Shown here: one piece after another, positions 52,992 to 64,000 of the stretch
Position numbering within the stretch: position 1 is the stretch's first letter
Layout of the letters: each line of letters begins with the position of its first letter
Assembly (NCBI GenBank): GCA_964655065.1
Contig: CAZZLC010000014.1
Coordinates: 78,048-142,047, forward strand
Length of the DNA stretch: 64,000 nucleotides
Source: DRPG01 sp964655065
GTDB lineage: Bacteria; Myxococcota_A; UBA796; GCA-2862545
Direction of reading: 5' to 3'
The notes under the pieces: generated by a model
Databases searched by the model: none
Told to the model about the DNA's origin: nothing
The model's input: the letters and a program-made list of their open reading frames with translations, nothing else
Made by a program: the position numbers and the translations under genes

Positions 52992-53936
52992 TCAGCGCCG
53001 GGTGCGCTTCGGTGGGAGCACGGCGATCGTGAGCAAGCTGGCGCTCAGCGCGGCAGAGGCGTAGCCCACGCCGTAGAGCAGGTTGACGTTTCGCGCATCG
53101 AACTCGATGATCTGTCGCCGGGCCTGCTCGTAGAGGGGGTCCCCGCGGGGGACGTTGTAGAACGGCACCACGGGACCGTTGTAGCTGGACTGCTGAAAGG
53201 ACCGCTCGCTGATCGCCCCCGACACGAGGGCGGCGGCGGCTACCGCGCCCAGCACGCCACCCGCGGTTCCCGCTACGATGCGGCGGGTACGGGCACCTCG
53301 CGAGGGCCGCCGGAGGGGCTCGAGGGGCTTCGGGGCCGCAGCGACGAGGGGTTCGGATGGCGGCGGCGTGGGCAAGATCGGCGGAGACTTGGCCGTGCTA
53401 CCGGGCGTGGCAATCACGGCGTCCGACAGCACGAGGAGCACCTCGGAGCGGAAGCCCCGGGACTCGAGTGTCTGTACGAGGTGCAGCCCTCGCGACACCG
53501 ACAGCGGATTCTGGGCGTCGGCCCGCCGACCGTCCACGTACGCGACGCCGACCCCGGTCACCGTGATCTCGGCTCGGTCGTGACGGAGCCGCGACGCGAT
53601 CTGCTCCCACAGCTCGACGAGCTCGGGAGAGTAGGGCACCCCCGGCCGGGCCTCGGGCCGCGGGTCGACGCCGACCGCCCGCTCGAGCGCGGTGGCCATT
53701 CGCGCCTCGTTGTCGAGGGTCAGGGCGACCTGGGCGTCGAGCAGGAAGAGCTCGAGCAGAGTCTCACGGCGGACCAGGCGGTCCTGACAGGTGAGGGCTT
53801 CGCCTGCGTCGGCGAGGGCCTGGCGCGCCTCGTCGAGCTCGGCGATCTCGTAGGCCGTCCACGCGGACTCCACGAGCTCGGGAATCTGGGGGCACCCTTG
53901 GGCGAGTGCCGCTTCGGCCAACCACCACAACCACAT
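52992..53936 (-). CDS. Exported protein with C-terminal membrane helices, unknown function
   Basis: A 314-residue protein with a short N-terminal signal (MWLWWLAEAALAQGC) and a helical TPR-like region (~20-110). A small beta region follows (ITVTGVGVAYVDGRRADAQN, PEGA-like), then a Pro-rich linker and two hydrophobic segments (~218-245, ~285-308). ATG at 53936 has only a weak ribosome binding site. It follows the PEGA-domain kinase gene by 46 bases on the same strand and probably belongs to the same operon, so a link between kinase and envelope is plausible. Confidence 0.6.
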   Translation of the reverse strand: MWLWWLAEAALAQGCPQIPELVESAWTAYEIAELDEARQALADAGEALTCQDRLVRRETLLELFLLDAQVALTLDNEARMATALERAVGVDPRPEARPGVPYSPELVELWEQIASRLRHDRAEITVTGVGVAYVDGRRADAQNPLSVSRGLHLVQTLESRGFRSEVLLVLSDAVIATPGSTAKSPPILPTPPPSEPLVAAAPKPLEPLRRPSRGARTRRIVAGTAGGVLGAVAAAALVSGAISERSFQQSSYNGPVVPFYNVPRGDPLYEQARRQIIEFDARNVNLLYGVGYASAALSASLLTIAVLPPKRTRR

Positions 53937-53982
53937 CGGAGATGGCTTCTAGCCCGTTCCCGACGCTTCGGCTCGTCGCCGC

Positions 53983-55911
53983 TCAGCGCTGGTTGGCGCA
54001 TCCAAGATGGTCGAACCGTTGCCCGTCCACGAAGCGGTAGCAGAGAACGGTGATGGTGTCGCGAGACACCTGTATGGTGAGCGGCCCGCTGTTCGTGCCG
54101 TCGCTCTCCATGCGAACGACGTGCTCGCCGAGCGCCAGGTCGACCTTGAGCGGCGCGCGCCCGACGGACTGGTCGTCGACGGTCACCCGGGCCCCGTAGG
54201 GCAGCGAGAGCAGGCGGGCCACCGCCGTCTCGGGCGCCGTGGTGGTCTCGGCAGGGGGAGGGTCCGGCGGGGACCCCTCGTCGACCATCCCGACGGGGGA
54301 GGAGGGGCCGGGCGGCGAGACCTCGACGATCGGCGGCTGGGGCTCGGACTTGGCGGGAGGCGGCACGGGTGCGGGTGGCTCGACGACCGCCGCCGGAACC
54401 GCGCGCGGTGCCACCGGCTTCGACGCGACTGGCGGGGGGGCTGGCTTCGGGGCGACCGGCACGGCGGTGGACGGTACGTCGTCCCCGAGCTCGGCGGGCG
54501 CTGCGAACAGGGGTACCACGTTGGCGTCGCGATTGATCACGTAGCTCAGCACGCTCGCCGACGCGCCCAGCGCGAGCCCGGTGAGCAGGACCACCACGAC
54601 TCCGATGCCCACGACCATCGACGCCCGCGGCCCTCTGGAGGCGGCACGGCTCGCGCGCAGCGAGTCGCCGGAGCTCGCGCGGGGACGGCGAGGGGCGCGT
54701 GGAGGCAGCTCCCCGGACGGCACGAGCTCGGTGAGCCGCACCGCGACCGTCACCTCGTCGTCGAGCAGGGCGCCGGCCTGCCGGTCGAAGCCTGTGGTGT
54801 CGGCCTGCACGACCGCGACGGGAGCGGCGATGTCGTCGTCGGTGATCAGGTCTGCCGCACCGATCCCCCCGGCGGTGGGGTCGAGGACGGGCTCGGTGGG
54901 CTCTCCGGGCGACTCCATGACCATCTCGGCGCCAATCGAAGGGCCGCTCGGCGTCGTCGCCGACGGTCGGTCGGGCCCGTCGGCCGAGAACTGGGCTGGA
55001 AGACCGACCTGCAAGGGGTCCTCGGTGGACTCCTCGTCCATCCAACGCGGCTGGCGCCGGAGCACGCTGGTCTGCGCTTCCCACTCGAGTCGCCCCTGCA
55101 GGACGTCGAGCAACGTGGAGCAGTCGGGGATGCGGTCGTTCGGGTCGAGCTGCAGACAGCCGAGGATGGCCTCGTTCACCCGGTCGGGAAGGTCGGGCGC
55201 CCACTCTCTCGGCGGCGCAAAGGAGGCATCGACCACCGCGTTGTAGATGGCCAGGGCCTCGTCGCCGGGGAACGCCCGACGCCGGGTCATGAGCTCGTAG
55301 AGCAGGCACCCGAGCGACCACAGGTCGGCTCGCTGGTCGACGCTCCCCGCGTCCCGGATCTGCTCGGGCGCCATGTACGACGGCGTTCCCATCGAGATGC
55401 CCTGCTTCGTGTGGGCGAGCCCGGGAATGTCGATCATGATCTTGGCGAGCCCAAAGTCGGTGACCTTGGGGACGAAGCCCTCGACGGTGCTGGCGAGCAG
55501 CACGTTGGCTGGCTTCAGGTCGCGGTGCACGAGTCCCGAGGCGTGGGCGGCGTGAACCCCGGCCAGGATGCCGCCGAACAGGAGCTCGGCGTCGGCCAGC
55601 GTGAGCCGGTAGCGCTTGAGGGCGGCGTCGAGCGTGGGACCCTCGACGTACTCCATGAGGAGCGCCGGCGAGCCGTCGAGGTCGAGCACGTCTTGCACGG
55701 GTACGATGTTGGGGTGCCGGAGGGCGGACTGCACCTCGCCCTCGCGCCGCATGCGCTCGCGGATGGCCGGCGAGCTGACCGTCAGCACCTTGAGGGCGTG
55801 CACGACGCGCCCGCCCCGCTCGCGGACGAGGTAGACGACGGCGGTACCGCCGGTCCCCAACACCCGCTCGACGACGAAGTTGTGGACGACCTGGCCGAGC
55901 TCGAGCTTCAC
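53983..55911 (-). CDS. Transmembrane Ser/Thr protein kinase with extracytoplasmic PEGA domain
   Basis: A 642-residue receptor-type kinase. Kinase domain ~10-275: GTGGTAVVYLV, Lys41, HRDLKPAN (129-136), DFG (152-154), MAPEQ. A long acidic juxtamembrane region (~290-430) leads to one membrane helix (~432-457), a Pro-rich linker, and a C-terminal PEGA domain (LPYGARVTVDDQSVGRAPLKV) outside the membrane. All catalytic motifs are intact. Start choice is uncertain: GTG at 55911 has GGGAG nine bases upstream, and GTG at 55944 is in frame. It follows leuS on the same strand. Confidence 0.88.
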   Translation of the reverse strand: MKLELGQVVHNFVVERVLGTGGTAVVYLVRERGGRVVHALKVLTVSSPAIRERMRREGEVQSALRHPNIVPVQDVLDLDGSPALLMEYVEGPTLDAALKRYRLTLADAELLFGGILAGVHAAHASGLVHRDLKPANVLLASTVEGFVPKVTDFGLAKIMIDIPGLAHTKQGISMGTPSYMAPEQIRDAGSVDQRADLWSLGCLLYELMTRRRAFPGDEALAIYNAVVDASFAPPREWAPDLPDRVNEAILGCLQLDPNDRIPDCSTLLDVLQGRLEWEAQTSVLRRQPRWMDEESTEDPLQVGLPAQFSADGPDRPSATTPSGPSIGAEMVMESPGEPTEPVLDPTAGGIGAADLITDDDIAAPVAVVQADTTGFDRQAGALLDDEVTVAVRLTELVPSGELPPRAPRRPRASSGDSLRASRAASRGPRASMVVGIGVVVVLLTGLALGASASVLSYVINRDANVVPLFAAPAELGDDVPSTAVPVAPKPAPPPVASKPVAPRAVPAAVVEPPAPVPPPAKSEPQPPIVEVSPPGPSSPVGMVDEGSPPDPPPAETTTAPETAVARLLSLPYGARVTVDDQSVGRAPLKVDLALGEHVVRMESDGTNSGPLTIQVSRDTITVLCYRFVDGQRFDHLGCANQR

Positions 55912-55972
55912 GGTCCGCGTCTCCCGCACGCCGTTGACGTGCACAGCATATCGGACGGCGGCTCGTTTTGCG

Positions 55973-58531
<2,559 letters not shown>

Positions 58532-58600
58532 TTGCCCGGCCTCCAGATGTGACGCCTATCGCGGCAGCCCGTCTGCGCCTGTTCCTTCCCCGAGGTTCCC

Positions 58601-59044
58601 GTGACGTCGTTTCTCCCCCTGCTCTTCGTCGTCGGCTGCGCGCCGCCCGATCCCATCGACCCCGAGCTCATCGGGCCGCCGGCCATCGAGGTGCTCTTTC
58701 CCACTCCCGGTCAGACCCTGACCCTGAACGAGCGCTGTGAGATTGACACCGTCATCGTCGTCGACACGCGCGGCATCGTCATGACCGACTTCACCGAGGG
58801 CCCGGCGCTCGACGACCAGCAGGGCCACTGGCACGGGGGGCCGAGCCTGGACGACGGCTTCTGTCGCAGCTTCGACACGTTCTGCGGACCGGGTGGGGAG
58901 GAGGGCTACACCTCACCCGCATTCACGAGCGGGCAGAGCGCGACCATTCGCGCGGAGCTGGTCGCGAACGACCACCGCCCCCTCGAGGTGGAGGACCAGG
59001 TCGAGGTCAGCGTGATGGCCCCCGAGGGCGTGGAGTGCCCGTGA
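58601..59044 (+). CDS. Small lipoprotein of unknown function
   Basis: A 147-residue lipoprotein. MTSFLPLLFVVGCAPP contains lipobox VVGC (Cys13). The mature part is beta-rich with a DDQQGHWHGG segment and three more Cys (NERCEID, GFCRSFDTFC). The QGHWH segment recalls small copper- or metal-type periplasmic domains, but I cannot assign it. GTG at 58601 has GAGG upstream. Its stop overlaps the following kinase start (GTGA). Divergent from leuS with 69 bases between. Confidence 0.65.
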   Translation: MTSFLPLLFVVGCAPPDPIDPELIGPPAIEVLFPTPGQTLTLNERCEIDTVIVVDTRGIVMTDFTEGPALDDQQGHWHGGPSLDDGFCRSFDTFCGPGGEEGYTSPAFTSGQSATIRAELVANDHRPLEVEDQVEVSVMAPEGVECP

Positions 59045-60579
59045 GCACGCCGGGACGCCGCTATCACCTGAGGCGCGTGCTCGGGGAGGGTGCGTTCGGG
59101 CGCGTCTACCTCGCCGAGCAGGAATCCGACGGTGGCTTTCGCCGGCTCGTCGCCCTGAAGGTGCTCCACGAGGAGGTCGCCAAGAAGCGCGAGGCCGAGC
59201 GACGGATGCGTGACGAGGCCCGGGTTCTCGGCCAGCTCCAGCATCGCAACATCGTGGCGGTGCTCGACCTGGTGCGCCTCGAGTCTCGCTGGGCGATCGT
59301 GATGGACCACGTCACTGGCGTCGACCTGGAGCACCTCGTGGTCGCCGGACCGGTTCCGCCCGCGGTGGGGCTCGCGATCGGGGTCGGTGTCGCCCGCGCG
59401 CTCGCCGCCGCTCACGACGCCGCCGACAGCGACGGGCAACCGCTCGACGTCGTGCACCGCGACATCAAGCCGTCGAACGTCCGGCTCACCGCCGACGGTG
59501 AGGTCAAGGTGCTCGACTTTGGCGTGGCTCGCTTCTCGCTCGACAGTCGGGAGTCGGAGACGAGGGGCCCGGGCTGGATCGGGACCGAGCGGTACATGGC
59601 GCCCGAGCGCATCCTCGGCCAGGGAGACACCCCCGCCGGGGACGTCTACGCGCTCGGCGCCACGGTCTTCGAGCTGCTCGTCGGCGAGCCGCTCGGCCGG
59701 ACACCCGCCCTGCCCGGCCACCACCGGAAGATGCTCGACGAGGCGCTGGAGCGACTGGCGCTGCACGCTCCCGACCACGTCCCGCCCGCGTGGGCCGATG
59801 CGGTCGCGGCGCTCGAGCAGTCGCTGGTCGCCGACCCCGCCGAGCGTCCGTCCGCGGCGGAGCTCGCCGAGGCGTGGGGCGCCGCGGTCGCCTCACTGCC
59901 CGGCGAGTCGCTCGCCGCCTTTGCCGCGCGGGTGGTCCCCGGCCTCGCGGAGGCCGAGCAGGGGGAGCCCGCCAGCGGAGTGCTCTCCGAGGGGTCTCGG
60001 GATCTCACCACCATGATGCTCGCCGACGAGCCCGAGGCCCTCGACGGACGGCGGCGTCCGGCCTGGACGCTCGCCGCCGCGGGGTTCGCGCTGATCGTCG
60101 GGGGCCTGGGGGTGGCGGCGTTCGCCCTCGCGGGCCTCGTGGCCACGGGGATGGTCGAGGTGCCCGGGACCGTCCCGCCCGACGTCGTCGATGTCGAGCC
60201 CGTCGATGTCGAGCCCGTCGAGCCTGCGAGTCCGGAGGCCCCTCCCGTCGATCCTGTCGATCCCGTCGACGCGGAGCCGGCCGTCGAGGAGCGCCCGAAG
60301 CCCGCGCCACCCCGTCGGTCGGCTCCCCTGGCCTCGCCGCGCGGAGCGCCGGTCAAGGCGGCCTTGTTCGTGCTGGAGAACGCCCAGGGGATTCGGGTCC
60401 GGTGTGGGGAGGTCAGCGCCGAAGGCACCGCCTCGGCGCGCATCGCGACCTTTCTCGCGGGCTCTTGTGAGGTGAGCGCCTACTGGCTCGGATCCGAATA
60501 CACGGCGCGCGTGGTCGTCGAGACGGCCCGCACGGTGCGCTGCAAGGTCGACGAAGGGGAGGGGATGTCGTGCTCGTGA
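59041..60579 (+). CDS. Transmembrane Ser/Thr protein kinase
   Basis: A 512-residue kinase. Catalytic domain ~8-270: GEGAFGRVYLA, Lys40, HRDIKPSN (139-146), DFG (159-161), MAPER. After a juxtamembrane region come one membrane helix (~341-366), a Val/Asp/Pro-rich linker (VDVEPVDVEPVEP) and a ~90-residue outer domain with paired Cys (IRVRCGEV, GSCEVSA, TVRCKVDEGEGMSCS). GTG at 59041 overlaps the lipoprotein stop (GTGA). The lipoprotein could be a ligand or sensor for the outer domain; that is inference from the overlap. Confidence 0.88.
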   Translation: MSTPGRRYHLRRVLGEGAFGRVYLAEQESDGGFRRLVALKVLHEEVAKKREAERRMRDEARVLGQLQHRNIVAVLDLVRLESRWAIVMDHVTGVDLEHLVVAGPVPPAVGLAIGVGVARALAAAHDAADSDGQPLDVVHRDIKPSNVRLTADGEVKVLDFGVARFSLDSRESETRGPGWIGTERYMAPERILGQGDTPAGDVYALGATVFELLVGEPLGRTPALPGHHRKMLDEALERLALHAPDHVPPAWADAVAALEQSLVADPAERPSAAELAEAWGAAVASLPGESLAAFAARVVPGLAEAEQGEPASGVLSEGSRDLTTMMLADEPEALDGRRRPAWTLAAAGFALIVGGLGVAAFALAGLVATGMVEVPGTVPPDVVDVEPVDVEPVEPASPEAPPVDPVDPVDAEPAVEERPKPAPPRRSAPLASPRGAPVKAALFVLENAQGIRVRCGEVSAEGTASARIATFLAGSCEVSAYWLGSEYTARVVVETARTVRCKVDEGEGMSCS

Positions 60580-61991
60580 CGTGGCTGGTCGCCGCCGGGT
60601 GGGCGCGCGACGTGGTGTGGTTGTCGCGGCCTGCCGAGGGCGACGTCGCCCTGGTGGCGGCCCAGTCGGGCGTGGACCAGCCCGACCTGCCGCTCGTGGC
60701 GCTTCGCGCGAGTCGGACGGCGCGGTCCGAGGCCGACGTCGCGGCGTGGCAGGGGCTGTCGGCCTCGCTCGAGGAGGCACGTCGGTACGAGACCCAGCTC
60801 GACGGCGAGGTCCTCATCCTGGAGCTCCTCGAGGGCGCGCTTCGCGACGTCAGCCTCGTCCCGGACGCGGTCTCCCGTAGCCAGCTCTTCGCGGTGCTCG
60901 CGTACCAGGGGTTCGCGGCGAACCGTCTGTACGGAGCGACGCTCGCCGAGGATCCGGGGGCCGCGCGGTGGCGCACGGAGCGTGCGGGAGTGGTAGTGGA
61001 ACGGCCGTGGGCCCTCGCCTGGGCGCTCGAGCCGGACCGCGAGCTCACGGCCTACGAGGTCGCAGAGGCGCCCCAACGGCTGGCCTACGGCGAGCGCCGG
61101 GCGGTCTTCGCCGAGTCGCTCGACGGAATCGTGGTGCTACCCGAGCTCGCCCCGGAAGACGTGGTGTTCGTCGACGGACGGCCGATCGAGCAGGCCGCGG
61201 CAGGGCAGCTCACGGTCCCGCCCGGAAACCACTGGATCCACGTCGAACGTCAGGGGCGTGTCATCGAGCGGTACGTCGCCGAGGTCGAACCGGGGGGGCG
61301 GGTGGACCTCCAGGCCTCGATCCCGCCGGGGACGCTCGCGACGTTCGCCGAGGAGCTGGACGAAGGGGTGGTCGTCCCCGCAGCGGTGCAGCGTCTGCTG
61401 TCGGCCATGGGCGACGTCTGGCTGGCGCGTCCTCGGGTGGACCACATCGCGCTGTTCGACGTGAGCAACGGGCGCGCCGAGCTCCGGATCGTCGACCGAC
61501 CCAGCGCGGCGTCGTCCGCGACAGGCTGGCAGGCGTCGGTCGGGGTGCTCGGCGGCTGGTTCGCGAGCGACGACTTCTACCTGCAGGACCCGTCGGTCGA
61601 GCCGACCTTCGGCGTGGTCAACGCGATCTCGCTCGGGGCGTATGCGCAGGCGGGTGCCGAGGTCGGACCGGTGTGGCTCGGGGGCGGGGTCGACGTGCTC
61701 GTGCCGGTCGGCGAGGGGAAGGTCGCCGTCACGGGCCGCACCGGGGTGCGTCCCCGACTGGTTCCTCACGCGGCCGTGGGGCTGCCGTGGCTCCACGCCA
61801 CCGCAGGGGTGCTGTTCCCGCATCACCTCGCCGTGGGGGCCCGACTGCAGCGGCCCGTGGGCGATCGGCTCGAGGTCCGCCTCTCAGGATGGTATGGGGC
61901 AGCCCCCGCGCGAGAGCGCGAGGACGACGTGTGGCGCGGTGAGCCCGTGTTCACCGTGTCGGGCGGGCTCGGCTGGCGGTTCGGAGACTGA
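60570..61991 (+). CDS. Exported protein with PEGA-like segment, possibly outer-membrane associated
   Basis: A 473-residue protein with a short N-terminal signal (MLVTWLVAAGWARD) and a mixed domain (~20-190). A PEGA-like segment follows (VVFVDGRPIEQAAAGQLTVPPGNHWIHV), and then a C-terminal third of alternating hydrophobic/polar strands ending GLGWRFGD, which looks like a beta-barrel or jelly roll. GTG at 60570 has GGAGG seven bases upstream and is preferred to GTG at 60576. It overlaps the kinase gene by 10 bases, so lipoprotein, kinase and this protein form one tight operon. Function unknown. Confidence 0.65.
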   Translation: MLVTWLVAAGWARDVVWLSRPAEGDVALVAAQSGVDQPDLPLVALRASRTARSEADVAAWQGLSASLEEARRYETQLDGEVLILELLEGALRDVSLVPDAVSRSQLFAVLAYQGFAANRLYGATLAEDPGAARWRTERAGVVVERPWALAWALEPDRELTAYEVAEAPQRLAYGERRAVFAESLDGIVVLPELAPEDVVFVDGRPIEQAAAGQLTVPPGNHWIHVERQGRVIERYVAEVEPGGRVDLQASIPPGTLATFAEELDEGVVVPAAVQRLLSAMGDVWLARPRVDHIALFDVSNGRAELRIVDRPSAASSATGWQASVGVLGGWFASDDFYLQDPSVEPTFGVVNAISLGAYAQAGAEVGPVWLGGGVDVLVPVGEGKVAVTGRTGVRPRLVPHAAVGLPWLHATAGVLFPHHLAVGARLQRPVGDRLEVRLSGWYGAAPAREREDDVWRGEPVFTVSGGLGWRFGD

Positions 61992-62004
61992 ACGCGGCTC
62001 GCGG

Positions 62005-63321
62005 CTACGGTGCGCTCGACCCCGACCCAGTCGAGGTGAGGGCGAGCACCTTGTCGCGTCGGGGGTCCTGCTCGGGGGTGCCCTCGAGCAGCCGCCTCGC
62101 GATGGCCTCCGCGTCGGGGTCCTGGGTGGTGCGAGCCACCAGGGCTCGCAGGTACACGTCGTCCCAGCTGGGGTTCTTCACCAGCGAGGCTGCGGTCTCC
62201 GACAGCTCGAGGGCCCGTGCCGTCTCGATGCCATCCTCGAGGTAGAGGGTGGCGAGAAGCCGGTTGACGTCCAGGTCGGGGGGCTGGAAGCCACACCGTC
62301 CCGGAGTGCAGTGGGTCGCCTCGAGCCCCGCCTCGAGCGCGCGCATCGCCTCCATGCGGTGGTCGCCGGCGAGGCGGATGCGGGCGAGCAGCCCGTACAG
62401 CGGCATCGCCTTGGGCGACTTCTTCAGCAGGTCCCGGGTCACCGTCTCGGCCCTCTCGAGCTCGCCGGTGATCATGAGGAGCTGCGCGAACAGGGCTCCG
62501 CCCTCGTCGGGCTCGGTCCGTCGAACCTCGCGGATCACCCGCAGCGCGCCGTGGACGTCGCCGGACTCGGCGAGCAGCTGGGCGAGGTAGGTGCCCGAGT
62601 GGGTCCGCCCGAACCGATGGTGGCCACCTGCGAGCTCCGCGAACTGGCGGGCTGCGGTGGCGGCCGACGACGGGTCGCCCAGTGCGTGCGCAGCGCGGGC
62701 TCGCTCCCACTGCACGAGCGGTTGCTTGTCGGGCAGGTCGAGGAGCGCCGAGAGCGCCTCGTGGGGCTTGCCGTCCTCGAGGTCGAGGACGGCGGTCACG
62801 AAGTCGGAACCGAGCTCGCGGACCTGGCCCTGGAGCGGCTCCGGGTAGTTCTCGACGAGCAGCGCCACGCGGGCTTCGACCTCGTTGCGCTCCGCCTCGT
62901 CGACGGGAACGATCCGGCTCGCTGCGTCGTCGAACTGCTCGGGCACGTCGAGTCCGAGCAGGCGTGCCTGCTCCTCCTGCTTCTCGCGCTCGGCGGCCAG
63001 TCGACGCTCTTCCCGCAGTCCACGCAGCTCGCGGCGGGTCTCGCGGAACTCGTTCTCGAGGCCGCCCTCGTGGAACCGGTCCGCGAGCTCGAGGTGGATC
63101 TCGACGCGGCCGTCGTCACCGGCCCGTCCGTACTCCACGGCCGCCTGCAGGTTCTTCAGGGCGAGAGCCCGGTGCGATTCGGCCAGCAGCTCGGCTGCAT
63201 CGGGGTGGTCGAGCTCGAGCACCTCGAGCCTCGCTTCGTCGGGGCGGCCCTGCTCGAGGAATCGCCGGGCGCGGGCCACGCGGTCGTCGGGGGTGGGAAA
63301 CAGCCAGGAGAGAAAGCCCAT
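62005..63321 (-). CDS. TPR-like helical-repeat protein
   Basis: A 438-residue soluble protein of helix pairs (for example VARARRFLEQGRPDEARLEVLEL, EALSALLDLPDKQPLVQWERARAAHALGD and GTYLAQLLAESGDVHGALRVI, each within ~40-residue units). A charged coiled stretch lies near ~95-125 (REERRLAAEREKQEEQARLL). A CTPGRCGFQPPDLD insert carries two Cys. The ATG at 63321 overlaps the peptide deformylase stop (TGATG). The TPR-like assignment is by pattern; the role is unknown. Confidence 0.7.
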   Translation of the reverse strand: MGFLSWLFPTPDDRVARARRFLEQGRPDEARLEVLELDHPDAAELLAESHRALALKNLQAAVEYGRAGDDGRVEIHLELADRFHEGGLENEFRETRRELRGLREERRLAAEREKQEEQARLLGLDVPEQFDDAASRIVPVDEAERNEVEARVALLVENYPEPLQGQVRELGSDFVTAVLDLEDGKPHEALSALLDLPDKQPLVQWERARAAHALGDPSSAATAARQFAELAGGHHRFGRTHSGTYLAQLLAESGDVHGALRVIREVRRTEPDEGGALFAQLLMITGELERAETVTRDLLKKSPKAMPLYGLLARIRLAGDHRMEAMRALEAGLEATHCTPGRCGFQPPDLDVNRLLATLYLEDGIETARALELSETAASLVKNPSWDDVYLRALVARTTQDPDAEAIARRLLEGTPEQDPRRDKVLALTSTGSGSSAP

Positions 63322-63923
63322 CAGGCCTCCGACCGCAGGGCGGGCTTGGGATCGACGAGTTCGTCGTCTTCGAGCTCGTCTTCGAGCTCGTCGTCTTCTT
63401 CGAGCTCGTCGTCGTATTCCTCGGGCGGGCCCCACCTTCGGTACTCGTCGAGGAACACGAGCGAGCGTGGGAGCACCTTGTCGACGTAGAGCACGCCGTC
63501 GAGATGGTCGAACTCGTGCTGGACCACCACGGCCGGGAAGCCTTCCAGCACCTCGTCGAACGGCGACCCGTCGCGCATGGTCGCCTGCACGCGGACCTTG
63601 TCGGGTCGCTCGACGAGTCCCCGCATGCCGGGCACCGAAAGACACCCCTCCCAGGTGCGCGTCGTGGTCTCCCCGAGAGGCGTCACCACGGGGTTCACGA
63701 AGAAGCGAGCTTCGTCTTCGCCGTCGAGGGTGAGCACCGCCACCCGGAGCGGCACGTGCACCTGGGGGGCTGCGAGCCCCGCACCGTCGTACTCGATCAT
63801 CGTCTCGAGCAGGTCCTCGCAGAAGCGCTGAAAGCCCGCACCACCAATGTGCTCCCGGCTGACGGGCTGCGCGACCAGCCGCAACACGGGATGCCCCATG
63901 CGAGCCACCTTGAGGATGGCCAT
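63321..63923 (-). CDS. def: Peptide deformylase with acidic C-terminal tail
   Basis: A 200-residue metalloenzyme that removes the N-formyl group from nascent proteins. All three motifs are present: GAGLAAPQV (47-55), WEGCLSVPG with metal-binding Cys94, and QHEFDH (135-140) with the two His ligands and catalytic Glu137. The usual ~165-170-residue enzyme is followed by ~24 residues that are almost all Asp/Glu/Leu (168-191), an unusual extension. ATG at 63923 has GGAGG six bases upstream. It is coupled to the TPR protein gene by TGATG. Confidence 0.95.
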   Translation of the reverse strand: MAILKVARMGHPVLRLVAQPVSREHIGGAGFQRFCEDLLETMIEYDGAGLAAPQVHVPLRVAVLTLDGEDEARFFVNPVVTPLGETTTRTWEGCLSVPGMRGLVERPDKVRVQATMRDGSPFDEVLEGFPAVVVQHEFDHLDGVLYVDKVLPRSLVFLDEYRRWGPPEEYDDELEEDDELEDELEDDELVDPKPALRSEA

Positions 63924-63933
63924 CCGTTCCTCC

Positions 63934-63951
63934 AGGGGAGATGGCTCCCCT
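63934..63951. other. Stem-loop just upstream of the def ribosome binding site
   Basis: AGGGGAG and CTCCCCT pair over seven bases around a 4-base loop. On the minus strand it would lie in the 5' leader of def, one base before the GGAGG, and could tune translation. On the plus strand it is followed by TTTAT and could act as a weak terminator for rightward transcription. The remaining bases to 64000 hold no gene that can be judged. Confidence 0.4.
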
Positions 63952-64000
63952 TTATGGTCATTGGCGCGCCGGCGTCTCGCCCACGCGAGGACGCGGGACC

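Overview
The window is a high-GC, densely packed chromosomal segment with about 53 protein genes. I saw no RNA gene, insertion sequence, CRISPR array or prophage. It fits a flagellated member of the Myxococcota (old 'Deltaproteobacteria'). The evidence is four Hanks-type Ser/Thr kinases, many lipoproteins, Asp-rich repeats and Cys/Asp metal-binding repeats (DCDD...NPGA.E.CNG.DDDCDG) in secreted proteins, and a C-terminal Gly-Cys/hydrophobic/Arg-rich tail like MYXO-CTERM sorting signals. The taxonomy is inference. Genes commonly begin with GTG or TTG, and many neighbours overlap as GTGA, ATGA, TGATG or TAGTG, which I used to choose starts.

Layout. 1-6.4 kb: the 3' part of an ABC-F ATPase and a coupled TPR protein, divergent from a three-gene BtuF/BtuD/BtuC-type importer. 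6.4-13.8 kb: an operon of two paralogous kinase + pseudo-NTPase + helical-repeat giants followed by a membrane-anchored Smr-domain protein. 14.3-16.8 kb: envelope proteins, with a candidate sigma-54 promoter and a palindrome. 16.9-21.7 kb: aspartate-semialdehyde dehydrogenase, then a RecA-fold ATPase with a Met/Pro-repeat N-terminus, an ATP-dependent DNA ligase and a pentapeptide-repeat protein, tightly coupled. 21.8-24.4 kb: 1-Cys peroxiredoxin, ArgS and a Flp-type pilin. 24.6-28.5 kb: motA-motB-fliL-fliM-fliN-fliO. 28.6-35.2 kb: a beta-propeller/TM2-like protein, a CaiB-type CoA-transferase, a thermolysin-like protease with eight metal-binding repeats, and a small secreted protein. 35.2-40.4 kb: the large NAD-glutamate dehydrogenase with a coupled histidine phosphatase. 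40.7-48.0 kb: a TldE/PmbA-like protein, an FHA/winged-helix regulator, a PLD-type nuclease, a radical SAM/SPASM protein coupled to a zinc-ribbon membrane protein, a TetR regulator and a catalytically dead M16-like lipoprotein. 48.1-51.4 kb: a small unknown gene and fliP-fliQ-fliR-flhB. 51.4-64 kb: unknown membrane proteins, a PEGA-domain kinase, LeuS, a lipoprotein-kinase-envelope protein operon, a TPR protein and peptide deformylase.

How they work together. The flagellar genes form two separated blocks on opposite strands: motor/switch, and export gate. Kinases, FHA, TPR and PEGA domains point to extensive Thr-phosphorylation signalling linked to the envelope. The least explained groups, and my main candidates for undescribed systems, are the ATPase-ligase-pentapeptide operon, the tandem kinase/pseudo-NTPase-Smr operon, and the radical SAM-zinc ribbon pair. 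All functional calls rest on motifs read by eye; no database search was possible.
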